NCBI GenBank assembly: GCA_012845835.1
Contig: JABAKD010000002.1
Coordinates: 17,387,129-17,451,128 of the forward strand
Origin: Undaria pinnatifida
Lineage: Eukaryota; Sar; Phaeophyceae; Laminariales; Alariaceae
Reading direction: 5' to 3'
DNA length: 64,000 nt
Shown: positions 50,601 to 61,935 of the stretch, piece after piece
How positions within the stretch are numbered: the first letter of the stretch is position 1
Layout of the letters: each line of letters starts with the position of its first letter
Translations under genes and position numbers: made by a program
The notes under the pieces: model-generated
Seen by the model: the letters and a program-made list of their open reading frames with translations, nothing else
Told to the model about the DNA's origin: nothing
The model's database searches: none

Positions 50601-53600
50601 GGAGAAGTCCATTGCGAGATCAGAACACAAGAAATCGACCCATTGGACCACCGGAGACGCCGCATATAAAATGTCGCCAGGAATGGCTATCGCTGACACA
50701 TTTCTCAGTCTGCTACTGCCTGGCGTCGGCAGCGTCTACCAGTGGCACCAATGTAGGGGTGTAGCAACCATTGTTTTTTCCTTCTGAGGGTGGTTGCTTG
50801 AGGAGCTCCCTAGCCCACCCGAACAAGTGTTCTTTTGAGCAAACTGAAAGTGCAATCCGATAAACAAATCCTCGTCCCAGGTATGTATACAAAAAACATC
50901 ACTTTGCCAAACGAGAAATGGCATACCAACGCATTTGGGTCAAGGAGCCTTTGTCATCCAGAAGGTCTTGTGGCCGAAAAGTGCTACCTCCACCGTAGCA
51001 GGCGTCCAGTATACAACACCAACACTGGGACGTGCCTTAGGGCGCATAAGAGGGTGTAGGCACGTCTAACGCATGCTTTAGGCAGTTGTTTTTCTACACA
51101 GGCGACATGTAAGGTTCACACATACAGGCTTGGTACATATACATGTACTATCCGGTATGCATTTATGTAATCACACCAGCCCAACCGGCAAGGCACAACA
51201 CAATAACAACGAATCCGATTTTAATCGCCAATTAAAGGGTTTGACGCAACCAATACATGCCGGATGGATTGTGGTGGCCGTTCGAACTTCGCAACAATCG
51301 TCGCCAGTCGTCTAAAGACTTAGACTCGAACGCGTCACGGCCAAGGAAACGTGTATATAGAGCAGAGGTGCATGTTCCGCGTTATACGTACGGTCGTGTT
51401 CGCACAAAGTAGACCTATTGGTATGTATGATGTTTGTTGTGGGCCGCTCTTCCCTCTCTCCTTTTCAACGGAAGAATCTTCCACAAGATTGTGGTTACTT
51501 ACCCCGCTGTTCGGGCCGAACCGGGTTACAGGCATGTCGAAGATCAGCTCGGCCCCTTCTTCAACTGTGAACCGGACATTGACGAACCTGAGAGGGCAAT
51601 GGCGTGGTGTCGAGGTCGTGGCACGTGGGGGGAAGGGCGTACACTAGATTCAGCGCAGCAAACAAACGCTTCATGGTGTCGTCAACGTGCAATCGCGTGC
51701 TTGCGCTGTTCGACTACAGAGCGTATACTGGCTCTATATGAAGCAGCGGTAGTAGTCTGGACTGCCAGGGTATATATATACTTGAACCAGCTTATACTAG
51801 TTTCTTTTCACAGCAGCAGTAAGTTCTTGCGCATTTGCGAAGTCGAGGGGTACTCTTTACCAGGAAGGCGTGTTACGGCAATGCCGTCCAAAGCCATTAG
51901 CATAATAACGGAAAAACAGCCTATTGCAACACTTACGCGTAATTATTTCAACTATCAAGGTATTTTCGCGATTATTAACCCGGGAGAAAGAGGCCTGTGC
52001 CCGGTATGCATACGTATGTGGTGAGATTGAGTTTCAGCACAATTGCGAGGCAGTTCGGAGTTCGGGACTAGGGGATGAATCAGTCTCCGAGGCCACACGG
52101 AGACTGACGCTGGGCCATTACAGTAAGGGAGGCTCTATCGCGAGACAACTGTACGACTGTCGGACGAGAGACACTGGGGGGGTAGAAAAGGCTACTGCAG
52201 TTTGGAATATCGATTGGACAGAAAATGAGGCGATCATCGTACATAAATCAATCAAAAGTTGAGTATCGCGTAAACGTAACCAGCCTATTACCGTAATCAT
52301 GCGAAGGATGGCACCCATCGGAGATAGGGCACCCACCGGAGATATGGCACCCATCGGAGAGATCGCACTGGGGTGCGCAAAAAAAAGCAAGAACGACACG
52401 ATTTAATTGTATTTCCGCACCCCCTTCGGAGAGATGGCACCGGGTGCGATCTCTCCGATGAAAATCCAAGATTGAGTGCTACCACAACGGGCCACTTTTG
52501 AGCTGTACGAGGTACTGAATGCAGTAGGTTCCTTCGACATGCGGTTAGCTTACATCATCAGGGCGCCACTGCTCTTACGTACCATTATTGTACCGACGCA
52601 GTCCGCGCGTTGAAGAGAGTCAAGCTGGTTTCATTTAATCGGTGTTGTATGCTCTCAACCAAGGGCACAACGCACATACCGGGAACTGGGATCAATAAGC
52701 TGCTGTGGTGGTGTTCAGTATCGCACCCATCGGAGAGATGGCACCGGGGGTGCCTTGAAAAACTAGAGTCAAATGATTTAATTGTATTTCCGCACCGGTA
52801 TCGGAGAGATGGCACCCATTGGAGAGATCGCACTAGGGGTGCCAAAAGAAGAAAAGGAATTTGTATTTAAAAACGTGATCGCATCCGGCGCAATCCTTCG
52901 CATGAGCCCGGTAACAGGGAGAGGCTAATACGGAACCTGATGATCCACGATGGAGAGCAGACGTAGGTAGTAGAAGTGCAACTGAATGTAGATAATGCGT
53001 AGAATAGATAATTTCGACAAAATCCTCGATCTCTTGGCACAGCTGTACAACTGTATTTTTCATTTTTAACGAAAACAGAGAGATTATTGTGATCCGCAAG
53101 ATCGAGAGCGTACGCATTTAGTGAATGGGTAGCTACTCGATCCCCACTGATTCAGTGCTTGGTTTCCGCCTTGTTTAGCACTAGACTCAGAATAACAAAC
53201 ATCTTAACACGTTTTCTACTTTTTTCATTTCCGTGAACCGGAGAAGTGCCTACGTCTTCCCAAACCAACCGAACTTCTGAAGGCATTCCCTCCAGTCTCA
53301 AGAGCACAGGACATTGCCAAGATCTCTTACAATTAGATGAATGTGGAGAGATCGGGTTTCGATATTACCTATGGCGAGGAAGTGTGACACTTGGGACACA
53401 GGGAGAGTTATCCCACGAGCGTTGGAGCCACCTCTCACACGATGATGCCTCAACGCTCATGTGCGGCAAGAACGATGGACGTACGTAGAAGGACGCACGA
53501 CTGCCGCCCGAGAAGACGTGGTAGGTGAAGTAGAGCAGTATACAGAGTAGATAGTTCAGGGCTTCGTAGAGTGAACGAACACCGAAGAGGTATGGTAGTA

Positions 53601-56600
53601 CAGTACAGAACCGCCAATAAGAAAGTGCCTACCAGGTATGATATTAATCATAAGAAAGTGATGGCTCGCTTTTGGGCGGACGCCAAGAAAACTGGACTAA
53701 GAAATCGTGCTCAGCGGCGAGCGCTACACTAAATCCTACTGTATGATAGCCTTTGCTCAACGTTGTTCATGGGTGGTGTCACAATAATAATCTGAGGCTC
53801 ACTCCTACAAAAATACTACCAGATACGAGTATCTTGTTGGCGGGCCTATACTGCTGTATGCCGTTTACAATAAAGCCGTTGGGATAGGTTGGTTGTGGTT
53901 TCAGAGGGAGTCTGAGCACAGCACAGTAGTGTGGTGCGGGTGGCTGTCGCCCAGAATACGCCCCCCAGTGCGATTCTTGTAGTCCGCAAGATTGGCAGCC
54001 GTGCTTATGTGCCGTTGGCGTACGTACGTAGGCTCAGATGGAGCAGCTAACACGGCCCCCCTCTGATCAGTTCTCGTTTCCGACCATTTTTGGCCGTGCT
54101 TAACAATAAAGACATTTGTTTTTACTAGTTTTCCTTCACCCACCCGGGACACTGCCTTGCTTATCTCTTTGCTCTCTAATTTTCTTATTTTCCCTCCTCC
54201 CCGGCCTAACTTGAAATGGCAATATAAAGTATAGAAGATGCCAGAAAAGAGGTTGCCAGCCATAGTAGATAGGGGTGTATGGTAGGAAATAACAAATGAG
54301 CGAGCTGGAATAAGATGGGATAACGTGGTCAAGAAAATATGAAAGCATTTAGGGGGGGGACCAAGAAGAGGTACTGTCGTACAGTCTATTTAGAAATTCG
54401 GAGGGTACAGGACAGAAGAAGTAAAAGAAAGAATAGAAGAAAGGGAAAGGCAAGCGCTAAGAAATAAGGTGAAAGAGGGGAAGCGCTTAGAGATATACGG
54501 GGGGTTGAGGGAAGATATTGGAATGAAAACGTATCTGCACGGCCCAATGTACGCGAAAAAGCCAAAACTGCGATTTCGTGTAGGGGACCTGGACTTACCA
54601 GAAAGAAGAAAGAGATGTACCAGTAGTCGGGAGGAGGAGGACGTGGCTACAAATATTATAAAATTTAAAAATATACTTTTTTGCAAGCTGTGTGATGCTC
54701 CGATCGGGCGTATTACGGGTTGTGTGTCCTCATTAAGGATATAGGTCGGCGACTCCCCTTGGAAGTACAGTGTAGATATCAGGGTGAACAGGGTGATGCT
54801 AGTCAGTCTGTGCGCGGAAACTATAAAACCCGTTTTTGAGGGGAACAAAATCTGACGGCTGTGGAAGGAAACGCATCAGTTCATCAAGTGTATCCTGTAA
54901 GCAGTATAATCGGTCAGGGGAGAGCGGGGTTTTCAAGGGCGTGGGGGCCTGGGTTTGAACAAGAGGGAGCGTGGGGGGTGGGGGGGCAAACGGGCGGGGC
55001 AACTAATTCTGTGCGTGGAAACTATAAATCCTTCAAGGGGATACATCTGACGGTTATGCAATTGCAAATATGTGTGTGGGACAACAACAGAGAAGAGGAC
55101 TCACATAGTAGGGAAGTGTGAAATATATAAGGAGGAACGGGATGTGTTAGAGGAGGGGGCGAGTAAACTAGAAACTAGACGTATGTGACACGGAAGAGTT
55201 TGGTAGACTAGAGAGTAGCGAGAAAACGATCGCTATCCTAGGAGATAGATGGTGGCCGCAGACTGCGAAAAAGGACGGGGATTGGATAAAGTATCAGTTT
55301 GTATGTCGTATACTTGTACGGAAGAAGCGTAATGAGCGCCCAAATTCGGGGGTGTCTCTGTCAGAAGTAGGGACGGTGCTCCGTCTCGAAAGGGATGTCA
55401 AAGGACTAAGGCAAGCAACAAATGAGTGCGCCCCCCCCCCCCCCCCCCCCCCCCGGTATCTTCTTCCCGCTTCTTCGCGTTGTTTCATCCGTGCTGCAGT
55501 TATATGTTCCGCTTCAGCGCATATGTTCTTGCCTTTCTGATCGTCTTTTATCACGTTCTTCTGTTTTTTTTTGTTTTTTTTATTCTTTTTAGTCTTACTG
55601 CTGTTGTGGTCTGGCCAGCTTTTGTTGAGTTCTCGTACCCGATGCGCTACCAATTCACTTGCTTTTACCTTGAATAATTGGGGTTGTTTGTGGGTTTACC
55701 TTGAATAATTGGGGTTGTTTGTGGGTTTCTCTGTCTCACTGTCTGACCACATAATTTTCATCTCGCTCTCCAGGACGAGCACGGACACTGGGTGTCCTGG
55801 TGTCGTTGGCTAGAAAGAACGGTTTGATGACAGCACACACGTGTATCATACATTTTGTGTGCCACTCTCTGTTTTATTCTTCTCCTCTGGGGTATTTTTT
55901 TATTTTTTTATTTTTTTTACTTTTTTATCCTCCGGCGGATGGGGAAAAATAAAGCTTTTAAATTAGCTCACCACACACGGTATTATTTCACTCCAGAGTC
56001 ACTGGAGCCTGTCCTGCGACCACGGGCTTGATTACAGCAGCATAGACCCCGGCACCAAGAAAAAATGCATCAAAATTATTGGAGTGAGCCTCAGATTGTT
56101 TTTGTCACACCACCCTTGAACAACCTCTAGCATAGGACTTACGACCAGGTACCCTGGTACACCGAAGTATCTGATTTAGTGTAGCGCTCGCCGCTGAGCA
56201 CAATTTCTTAGTCCAATTCTCTTAGCGTTCGCCCAAAAGTTATTATCACTTTCTTATGATAAATAGGCACATTCGTATCCGCGGGCCTATACGTACTGCA
56301 TTCGAGTTAATGTGAGAACAACAACAGCAACAACAGCAGTAACAACAGTAAAACAGCAACAACAGCAACAACAGGAACAACAGGAACAACAGCAATAATA
56401 ACAGCAACAACAACAACAACGATGAGGTACGGGTACATGCTCATCACTCGAAATAATACTCCGTATATGACAGGAGTGTTTTGGGGAAGAAAACATCGGC
56501 GCCGATCGTTTTTTGCCAAGTTGGTATGATATACACATACATGCCGGTCGCCCCGGTGGCATATCAGGTTATCGTCGAGCCTGGTAGATAATAGGTCAGT

Positions 56601-58236
56601 TTCGTGAGTTCGAATCCCCCCGAGTGCATGCTCGTATAAATTCGTGGGGACTTGTCCTTGTGCAAAATTGACTTGCGGAAAGCGCGAGAGCGTGAGTTAG
56701 CAACACTCGATGAAACATCCACGAGCAGTGGGATTGCTGAACCCTATGCGCGATAAAAATCGCAATTGAAAAATTGAAGGCAAGAACCGGGGGGAAGAAG
56801 GGAAGACACCCGTGACCACGGCTTGTCCACAAGCTGGAATGTAAAAGTGTGGAAAAAGAAAAAATACCTGGTACAACAAACAGATGGCTCGAAAACTAAT
56901 GACGTGCACATAATACTCAGTATAAAAGAACGGAACGATTGTGCAATTATTGCTACTACTGTCTGTTACCACACGCGAAAGAAGAGGAGAATCATGCTCA
57001 AGCCAACGGGGTCGCCACCAACCCGCCCTCCCAGCCTAAACCCGCGCCCGAGACATGCTTCCAAGAACAGAGAACCACATACCAGGTACGTCGTACCAGT
57101 GAGAAAGTGCTTGTACACTCAGCGACAGGGCAAAAGAGGTCAAAGCAAAAATGTCTCAAGTTCAGCGATAGAACAAGTATAGTACGATGTAGAGGTCCCC
57201 TCTTTAGCGCGGGTTGAACAGTGCCGACTGACTCCCTGCCATAGTAGTATTATTGCCTGTGAAATCGCTTGGCATAGACGGGAACCAGGGAACAACTACG
57301 AAGAACTGCTGTTGTTACGAGCAGTTTAGCCAGGACATATAGATCTAGTCTATAATAGGACAGCAGTGTGCCGGGTGCCGGTTGCCGCTATACGAGTATA
57401 ATAGTGCCAGTATTTCCAGCTGGCACATACCGGCACTACTACTAAAGAGCAACCACTAACACTAATACAAGTACAGCAGCAGCAGTGAGCAGCATTGGAC
57501 TGCTTTGAACTGAACCGGGGTTTTGGCATGAGACATCAACATCATGTACTTGACATTGCTGTTGAAGAGCGAAGGCAATGCGTTTTATCATTTCTGTGCC
57601 TGTGCGCTCTGAACCGTAAGTTTGATGAAAAGTAAGGCTGAAATCCTTACCGCACGAAGTCCTGGGTGGACTTGATGGTGAGGGTCTTGCCGCTTTCGAT
57701 GAGGATCTCCTCCAGATATCCGCCGTCGTCGTTCGCAGGGCAGTCCACCCTGATCACGGTGCCCAGGTCGATCTCGCTCACAGAACTCACGTCTCCGAAA
57801 TACTCATCGACGTCGTCGCACTCTGACCTGAAAAGAATTTGAAGCAGAATACATAATTGATGGGTTGGTACTGAATTAATCGAACCGATCACCAGCTACG
57901 TATTTTTTTCATAGTTTTACCGGTATAAAATCATGGCGAACGAGTTACGTAGCGGTATAACGTCGTTCACAGAGAGATGATGCTGCAGCACGGAAGCACG
58001 ACGCTCGAGCTCTGAGAAAAGGCGAAAGCACACATCGTCACAACGCGCGGGCAGGCGCTGAAGCAAAGCAAGCAAAAGCAGAACAAAGGGCTCAATGCCG
58101 ACGGCAAAAACAGCTGCTGCGCGTATGCATAGCTCTAATCTGTAATTCTACCGCACCTCTAATCGTACCTGACTGCTGTAGAAAGCGTAGCTAGCGCTAA
58201 GAGCGCGCACAGCGCCCAGGTCTTGGTGGGCATCAT
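44659..58236 (-). CDS. Paralogue C: secreted Pmp-like beta-helix protein, 401 residues, 14 exons, close to A
   Basis: Exons, 5' to 3': 58236-58169, 57827-57651, 51587-51503, 50282-50155, 49682-49617, 48475-48401, 48162-48128, 47544-47490, 47122-47048, 46817-46734, 46490-46413, 46058-45972, 45376-45277, 44751-44659. They total 1206 bases and end in TAG. The signal peptide is MMPTKTWALCALLALATLSTA. Exon lengths match A except exons 1 and 13 (each 3 bases longer). Coils: FKGDTLFINN, FRGDSVFKNN, FRDDANFQNH, FYGKAYFNDN, FKGAVQFNNN, FNKGVTFDTN, several followed by GG plus hydrophobic residues. Six Cys are conserved. Homology to A extends into intron 13 (44890-45000 against 11330-11420), so the duplication covered more than exons. 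Introns otherwise differ greatly in length and repeats. The intron downstream of exon 12 holds a 111-base tandem copy of the exon end and its donor. Same inferred role as A: an exported, possibly adhesive or wall-associated beta-helix. Confidence 0.9.
45758..45985. repeat. 111-base tandem duplication covering the 3' edge of exon 12 of C and its splice donor
   Basis: The block ATCCGACCCCCCCCTCCGCC to CTGTCCTCACGTTCCGTAC is present twice. It contains the last bases of exon 12 and the donor GTGAGG (true donor at 45971/45970, duplicate at 45860/45859). Reading through the true donor meets TGA at once, so only the first donor makes the family protein. Confidence 0.88.
49968..50099. repeat. 66-base tandem duplication containing TACCAGGTA (intron 4 of C)
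   Basis: Two units starting ATACCAGGTATACGAAGTA, with AAAAGTAGCCCCGAAC and CCGGCGAAAGTGATG. They differ at about five positions. Confidence 0.9.
50396..50590 (-). mobile_element. SINE body, copy S4 (intron 3 of C)
   Basis: On the minus strand: GAGCACGAGTTGGC, GGGCATGCTAAACCC, CACGGCTTATCCAGAA and the long 3' end of S2/S3. Truncated before the tRNA-like head. It shares its orientation with S1 and S2. Confidence 0.65.
52307..52860. repeat. Two clusters of GGCACCCATCGGAGAGAT repeats (intron 2 of C)
   Basis: At 52307-52460 and 52720-52860 the roughly 19-base motif GGCACCCATCGGAGAGAT (or CGCACCC...) occurs at least seven times, once inverted (ATCTCTCCGATG). Both clusters share the stretch TTTAATTGTATTTCCGCACC. 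This looks like a duplicated element of about 140 bases. No coding potential. Confidence 0.8.
53660..53865 (+). repeat. Dispersed repeat family 10, copy 2
   Basis: Closely matches 24770-24965; preceded by a TACCAGGTA motif at 53630. Confidence 0.8.
54660..55060 (+). mobile_element. Composite repeat family 2, copy 2 (intron 2 of C)
   Basis: Contains GCAAGCTGTG.G, GATCGGGCGTATTACGGG, ATATAGGTCGGCGACTCCCC and AACAGGGTGATG, then a 3' subrepeat (54805-54920) and a second, truncated one (55000-55060) after a G-rich tract. Confidence 0.78.
55428..55454. repeat. Uninterrupted poly(C) run of about 27 bases
   Basis: One of many C/G homopolymer runs in the window. In intron 2 of C. Confidence 0.9.
56085..56300 (-). 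repeat. Dispersed repeat family 10, copy 3 (inverted)
   Basis: Inverted match to 24770-24965, interrupted by ACCAGGTACCCTGGTAC. Next to a family copy (55985-56060) and a partial CCTCCGGCGGAT element (55905-55972). Confidence 0.75.
56325..56420. repeat. AAC/AGC trinucleotide microsatellite
   Basis: AACAACAGC-type array. A shorter relative lies at 24162-24190, also near family 10. Confidence 0.9.
56543..56864 (+). mobile_element. tRNA-headed SINE, copy S5 (intron 2 of C)
   Basis: Starts GCCGGTCGCCCCGG, with A-box-like TGGCATATCAGG at 56557 and B-box-like AGTTCGAATCC at 56607. The body matches S1 (ACTTGCGGAAAGCGCGAGAGCG, CCACGGCTTGTCCA.AAGCTGGAA) and ends in an A-rich stretch. Together with S1 it defines one subfamily. 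Confidence 0.8.
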
Positions 58237-59439
58237 TCTGTAGACCAACCAACTGTGGAATGAAGCTGTAGAGAAGGTACCTCTGAACGAGTGCCTGTAC
58301 ACAGAGATGAGAGACGCGTCGACCCACCAAGTAAGAAATGCCTCTGCGGTGCTCTCGGTGTGCGCTTGGCGTGGGTGTTCTGTTGCAAGAATGGAAGCTG
58401 ACTGCTGCACACCACGACGAGGTGGCCGTTCTTGTATAGCCTGAAGCTTTTGACGAAATCTTCGAAAAAACAATTTTTGGCGGACCGGCACATCTACAAC
58501 AGTCTATACGAGATCATCTGTATTTCTTGAAAGTTAGATATTCCGTTGCGATTTTATCCGAGAAATTTCCAATTTCAGATGGGTCTTCTGGTCCATCTGT
58601 GTATCTACCGATGTTTTGATCTTTGGTATTTTTTGAGGATACACACCAAAAATGATCCACACCAAAAATGATCCACACCAAAAATGATCCACACAGGCTC
58701 TTTTATGTTTTTGAGAGGCATGAGGCATGAACTTGCTAATCTTCGGGATCTTTTTAGTGCGAATACGTATTAATATAACAAGTAACCACAAGGAAGGGCT
58801 CCGCTCCGCGGACGGCTGACGCCGCCCGCTTCGCTCGCGCGAGGAAAAATGCAACCAAAGAACATGTTAAAGGGCAGAAAGAAGAGGCCCATGATTATTT
58901 GGTGCGACCGTAGCGAATTGATAACGCCAGGTGCTTGTGCAGAGCTAGTTGCCCCGTGCTGTGCACTCTGTGCTATTTGCTTGTTGGCGATGTCACACGT
59001 TATGATCGGCGGTACGGGTGGGTGTGATTTGCGGAGTGAGTGTGTGGGGGGGTGGGGACCGATCGTGGGGAGCGGCGGCTATTGCAACAGAAACCCGCAA
59101 AAACATGCCAGCGGCAGTCTAGAGTAATAAGCTCTCTAGACTACCCGACAGGTGATATAACATATTTACCTTTCTTTCGAGCCATCCAACAGCTCCAATT
59201 CATTTATTATACTCGAAGTATATATTATGGTCTTCAAGTTGAATTTCACTTTCGCCCCCTCCTCCCTCGCCCCCCCCCCACCATCGCCTAGACCTAGCAC
59301 CACACGCGTATAGTAAGCTCCTATATACATTTTTAGGCGACCTAAAGCTGTTGAAAATCCCCTCCCCCCCCCCTCCCCCCAAACTAAGTAACCCCCCCCC
59401 CCCCCGCCCTCCGCCCGCTCTCCCCCCCCCTCATCGGTT

Positions 59440-60100
59440 GTACGACTTACAGGACATACATGAAAAACTGATGCATTCCCTTCACAGCTCCGTCAGATTT
59501 TGTTACCCTCAAAAAAGGGTTTTATAATTTCCGCGCACAGAATAACCCCCCCCCCCCCTCCCCCTCCCCGGTTCTACGACGTACAGGATATACATGATAA
59601 ACTGATGCATTCCTTTCACAGCCGTCAGATTTGGTTACCCTCACAAAAGGGTTATATAATTTCTGCGCACAGAATAACCCCCCCCTCCCTTGCCCTCCCC
59701 CTTCCCCCCCCCTCCTCCCCCCCTCCCCCCCCTCCTTTTCAACCCCCCGCCCCCCGGCCCCCGCTCCTCCACTCCTCTTAAAAACTCCACCCGCCATCGC
59801 CCCCGCCCCCCCATCACCTTACAACTCCATGCTCCCCTCACCGGTTATGCGGCTTACAGGATATACGTGATAAACCGATGCATTCCTTCCACAGCGCAGT
59901 TAGATTTTGTCCCCCTCAAAAACGGGTTTACAGCTTCCGCGCACAGATTGATTAACATCGCCTTGTTGACCCTGGTACAAGCTACACTGTAGCTCTAAGG
60001 GGAGGACACACACAGCAATACGCGCGATCTGAGTAGCACACACAACTTGCAAACATGAGCTTCGACGAAACCTTCGATCTCACAGCTGCTGAGTGTATTC
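59440..60100 (-). mobile_element. Composite repeat family 2, copy 3, with three 3' subrepeats and poly(C) spacers
   Basis: On the minus strand: 5' module (60100 to about 59970), then subrepeats at 59970-59835, 59680-59560 and 59545-59440. These are separated by almost pure G-rich tracts (C-rich on the plus strand), the longest about 150 bases. The other two copies have two subrepeats each. Confidence 0.8.
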
Positions 60101-60809
60101 TTATGTTTATCATAAAAAAACAAAATCAAAGAGTGAGTGAAGGAAGAAACCAAAGAAAAGCTGGACCGTTTCGCAAGTAATGAAAGGAAGCGGTGTCCAA
60201 GTGGGAGGTCTTGAGAGGCCAGGGATTCACCAACCGAGCACTTTCAGCAAAAATATAAAAATAAGTAGTTCTATGCGCCTACCAGGCAGGTAATGCCTGT
60301 GAACAACAACAGCGGAGGTTGTCGCTGTTGTTGCTGCTATTGTGGGTTGGTGGTCGAGGTGGTCGTGGTGTTGTTAAATTAAAGGTGGGGGACACAGAGT
60401 GCCCCCTGCAGGTCTGCCAATTGAGCAGGTCCTCGGAGAGTACTCACTTTCGTTCCTTCGTAGAGATCAGATGTAGCTTTAAATTTATTCGTTTCCGCCT
60501 GAGGCCGGGATAGCTCCTTCTGAGACCGGAGGCTCCGATCTACTTCCTAACTTTTCCGAACCCGAAACCCATCCAAATGATCTCAAATTCGGATACTTAC
60601 AGGCCTTTCGAGGCCGTATCTTAACAGCAGTGTACTGTGTTTAGTGCGGTGCCTTCCTTAAATTAGTATCGTACCAGGTAGATGTGAGTATTATACTGTG
60701 CCTATCTATTATGATGATATATATATGCTCTTTCGTCGTGTGGTCTTTTTCAGTGTGGAAGCGCAGTGTGTCCTACAATAGTGGTAGGTCGTGGTATATG
60801 TTGCCTGCA

Positions 60810-61452
60810 TTTTGGTGTCTGTGTTTTGGTGTCAGCGTTTTGGTGTCTGTGTTTTGGTGTCTGTGTTTTGGTGTCTGTGTTTTGGTGTCTGTGTTTTGGT
60901 GTCTGTGTTTTGGTGTCTGTGCTTTGGTGTCTGTGTTTTGGTGTCTGTGTTTTGGTGTCTGTTTTTGGTGTCTGTGTTTTGGTGTCTGTGACTGTGTTTT
61001 GGTGCCTGTGTTTTGGTGTCTGTGTTTTTGTGTCTGTGTTTTGGTGTCTGTGTTTTTGTGTCAGTATTTTTGTGTCTGTGTTTTTGTGTCTGTGTTTTTG
61101 TGTCTGTGTTTTGGTGTCTGTGTTTTGGTGTCTGTGTTTTGGTGTCTGTCTTTTTGTGTCTGTGTTTTGGTGTCTGTGTTTTGGTGTCTGTGTTTTGGTG
61201 TCTGTGGTTTGGTGTCTGTGTTTTGGTGTCTGTGTTTTGGTGTCTGTGTTTTGGTGTCTGTGTTTTGGTGTCTGTGTTTTGGTGTCTGTGTTTTGGTGTC
61301 TGTGTTTTGGTGTCTGTGTTTTGGTGTCTGTGTTTTGGTGTCTGTGTTTTGGTGTCTGTGTTTTTGGTGTCTGTGTTTTGGTGTCTGTGTTTTGGTGTCT
61401 GTGTTTTGGTGTCTGTGTTTTGGTGTCTGTGTTTTGGTGTCTGTTTTTGTGG
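60810..61452. repeat. GTTTTGGTGTCTGT minisatellite, about 45 units
   Basis: A 14-base unit with a few variants (GTTTTTGTGTCTGT, GGTTTGG, CTTTTTG). No stop exists in any plus-strand frame of the unit, so all three frames stay open and show a 14-residue period (VLVSVFWCLCFGVC). I read this as non-coding. Confidence 0.93.
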
Positions 61453-61809
61453 TCTTCCTCAGATTAGTACAATAACAGCAGCAGCAGTTCACCCATTGCT
61501 ACTGTTGTAGTATCCATACTCTTCTTATTATTATCTAAAAAAGAAGGAATCCTGGCTCAGGCTAAATTTATTACGTGAGAAAGGGTGCATTCTACACCAG
61601 CTCCAGCATAGACGCGTGCTACTACGATATACCAGGTAGAGAGGTAGCACGTTTTGGCCAAAATAATAGTTACTTCAGAAAAGGGCCAAATCGTCGTCAT
61701 TCTTAATTTGCATTCTTATTTTGTGTTCCGTGTCATGTATATATATGCCTAGGCCATCATCACGGTTTTGTTCATCGGTTTGCGTTTTTAGTTTACTCAA
61801 GAATCATTG

Positions 61810-61935
61810 TTTGTGAAGTGTGTATCCCATGCTTCTACAGCAGCAGCAGTTTGTGGCCACAGAGCTCTTCCCTCTAGGAGGCATCGGCACGGACAATGGT
61901 TGGTTGATGTGCTGGATGTAGATGTGCGGAAACAA
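61810..61935 (-). repeat. Dispersed repeat family 3, copy 4 (inverted)
   Basis: On the minus strand: ATCTACATCCAGCACATC, TGTCCGTGCCGATGCC, AGAGCTCTGTGG.CACAAACT. Confidence 0.65.

Noticed and set aside
10789-58236. Paralogues as pseudogenes
   Set aside because: All exons are in frame with intact splice sites, and all three proteins are full length with conserved Cys.
60684-61475. 263-codon plus-strand open frame
   Set aside because: It is the GTTTTGGTGTCTGT minisatellite read in frame; the other two frames are equally open.
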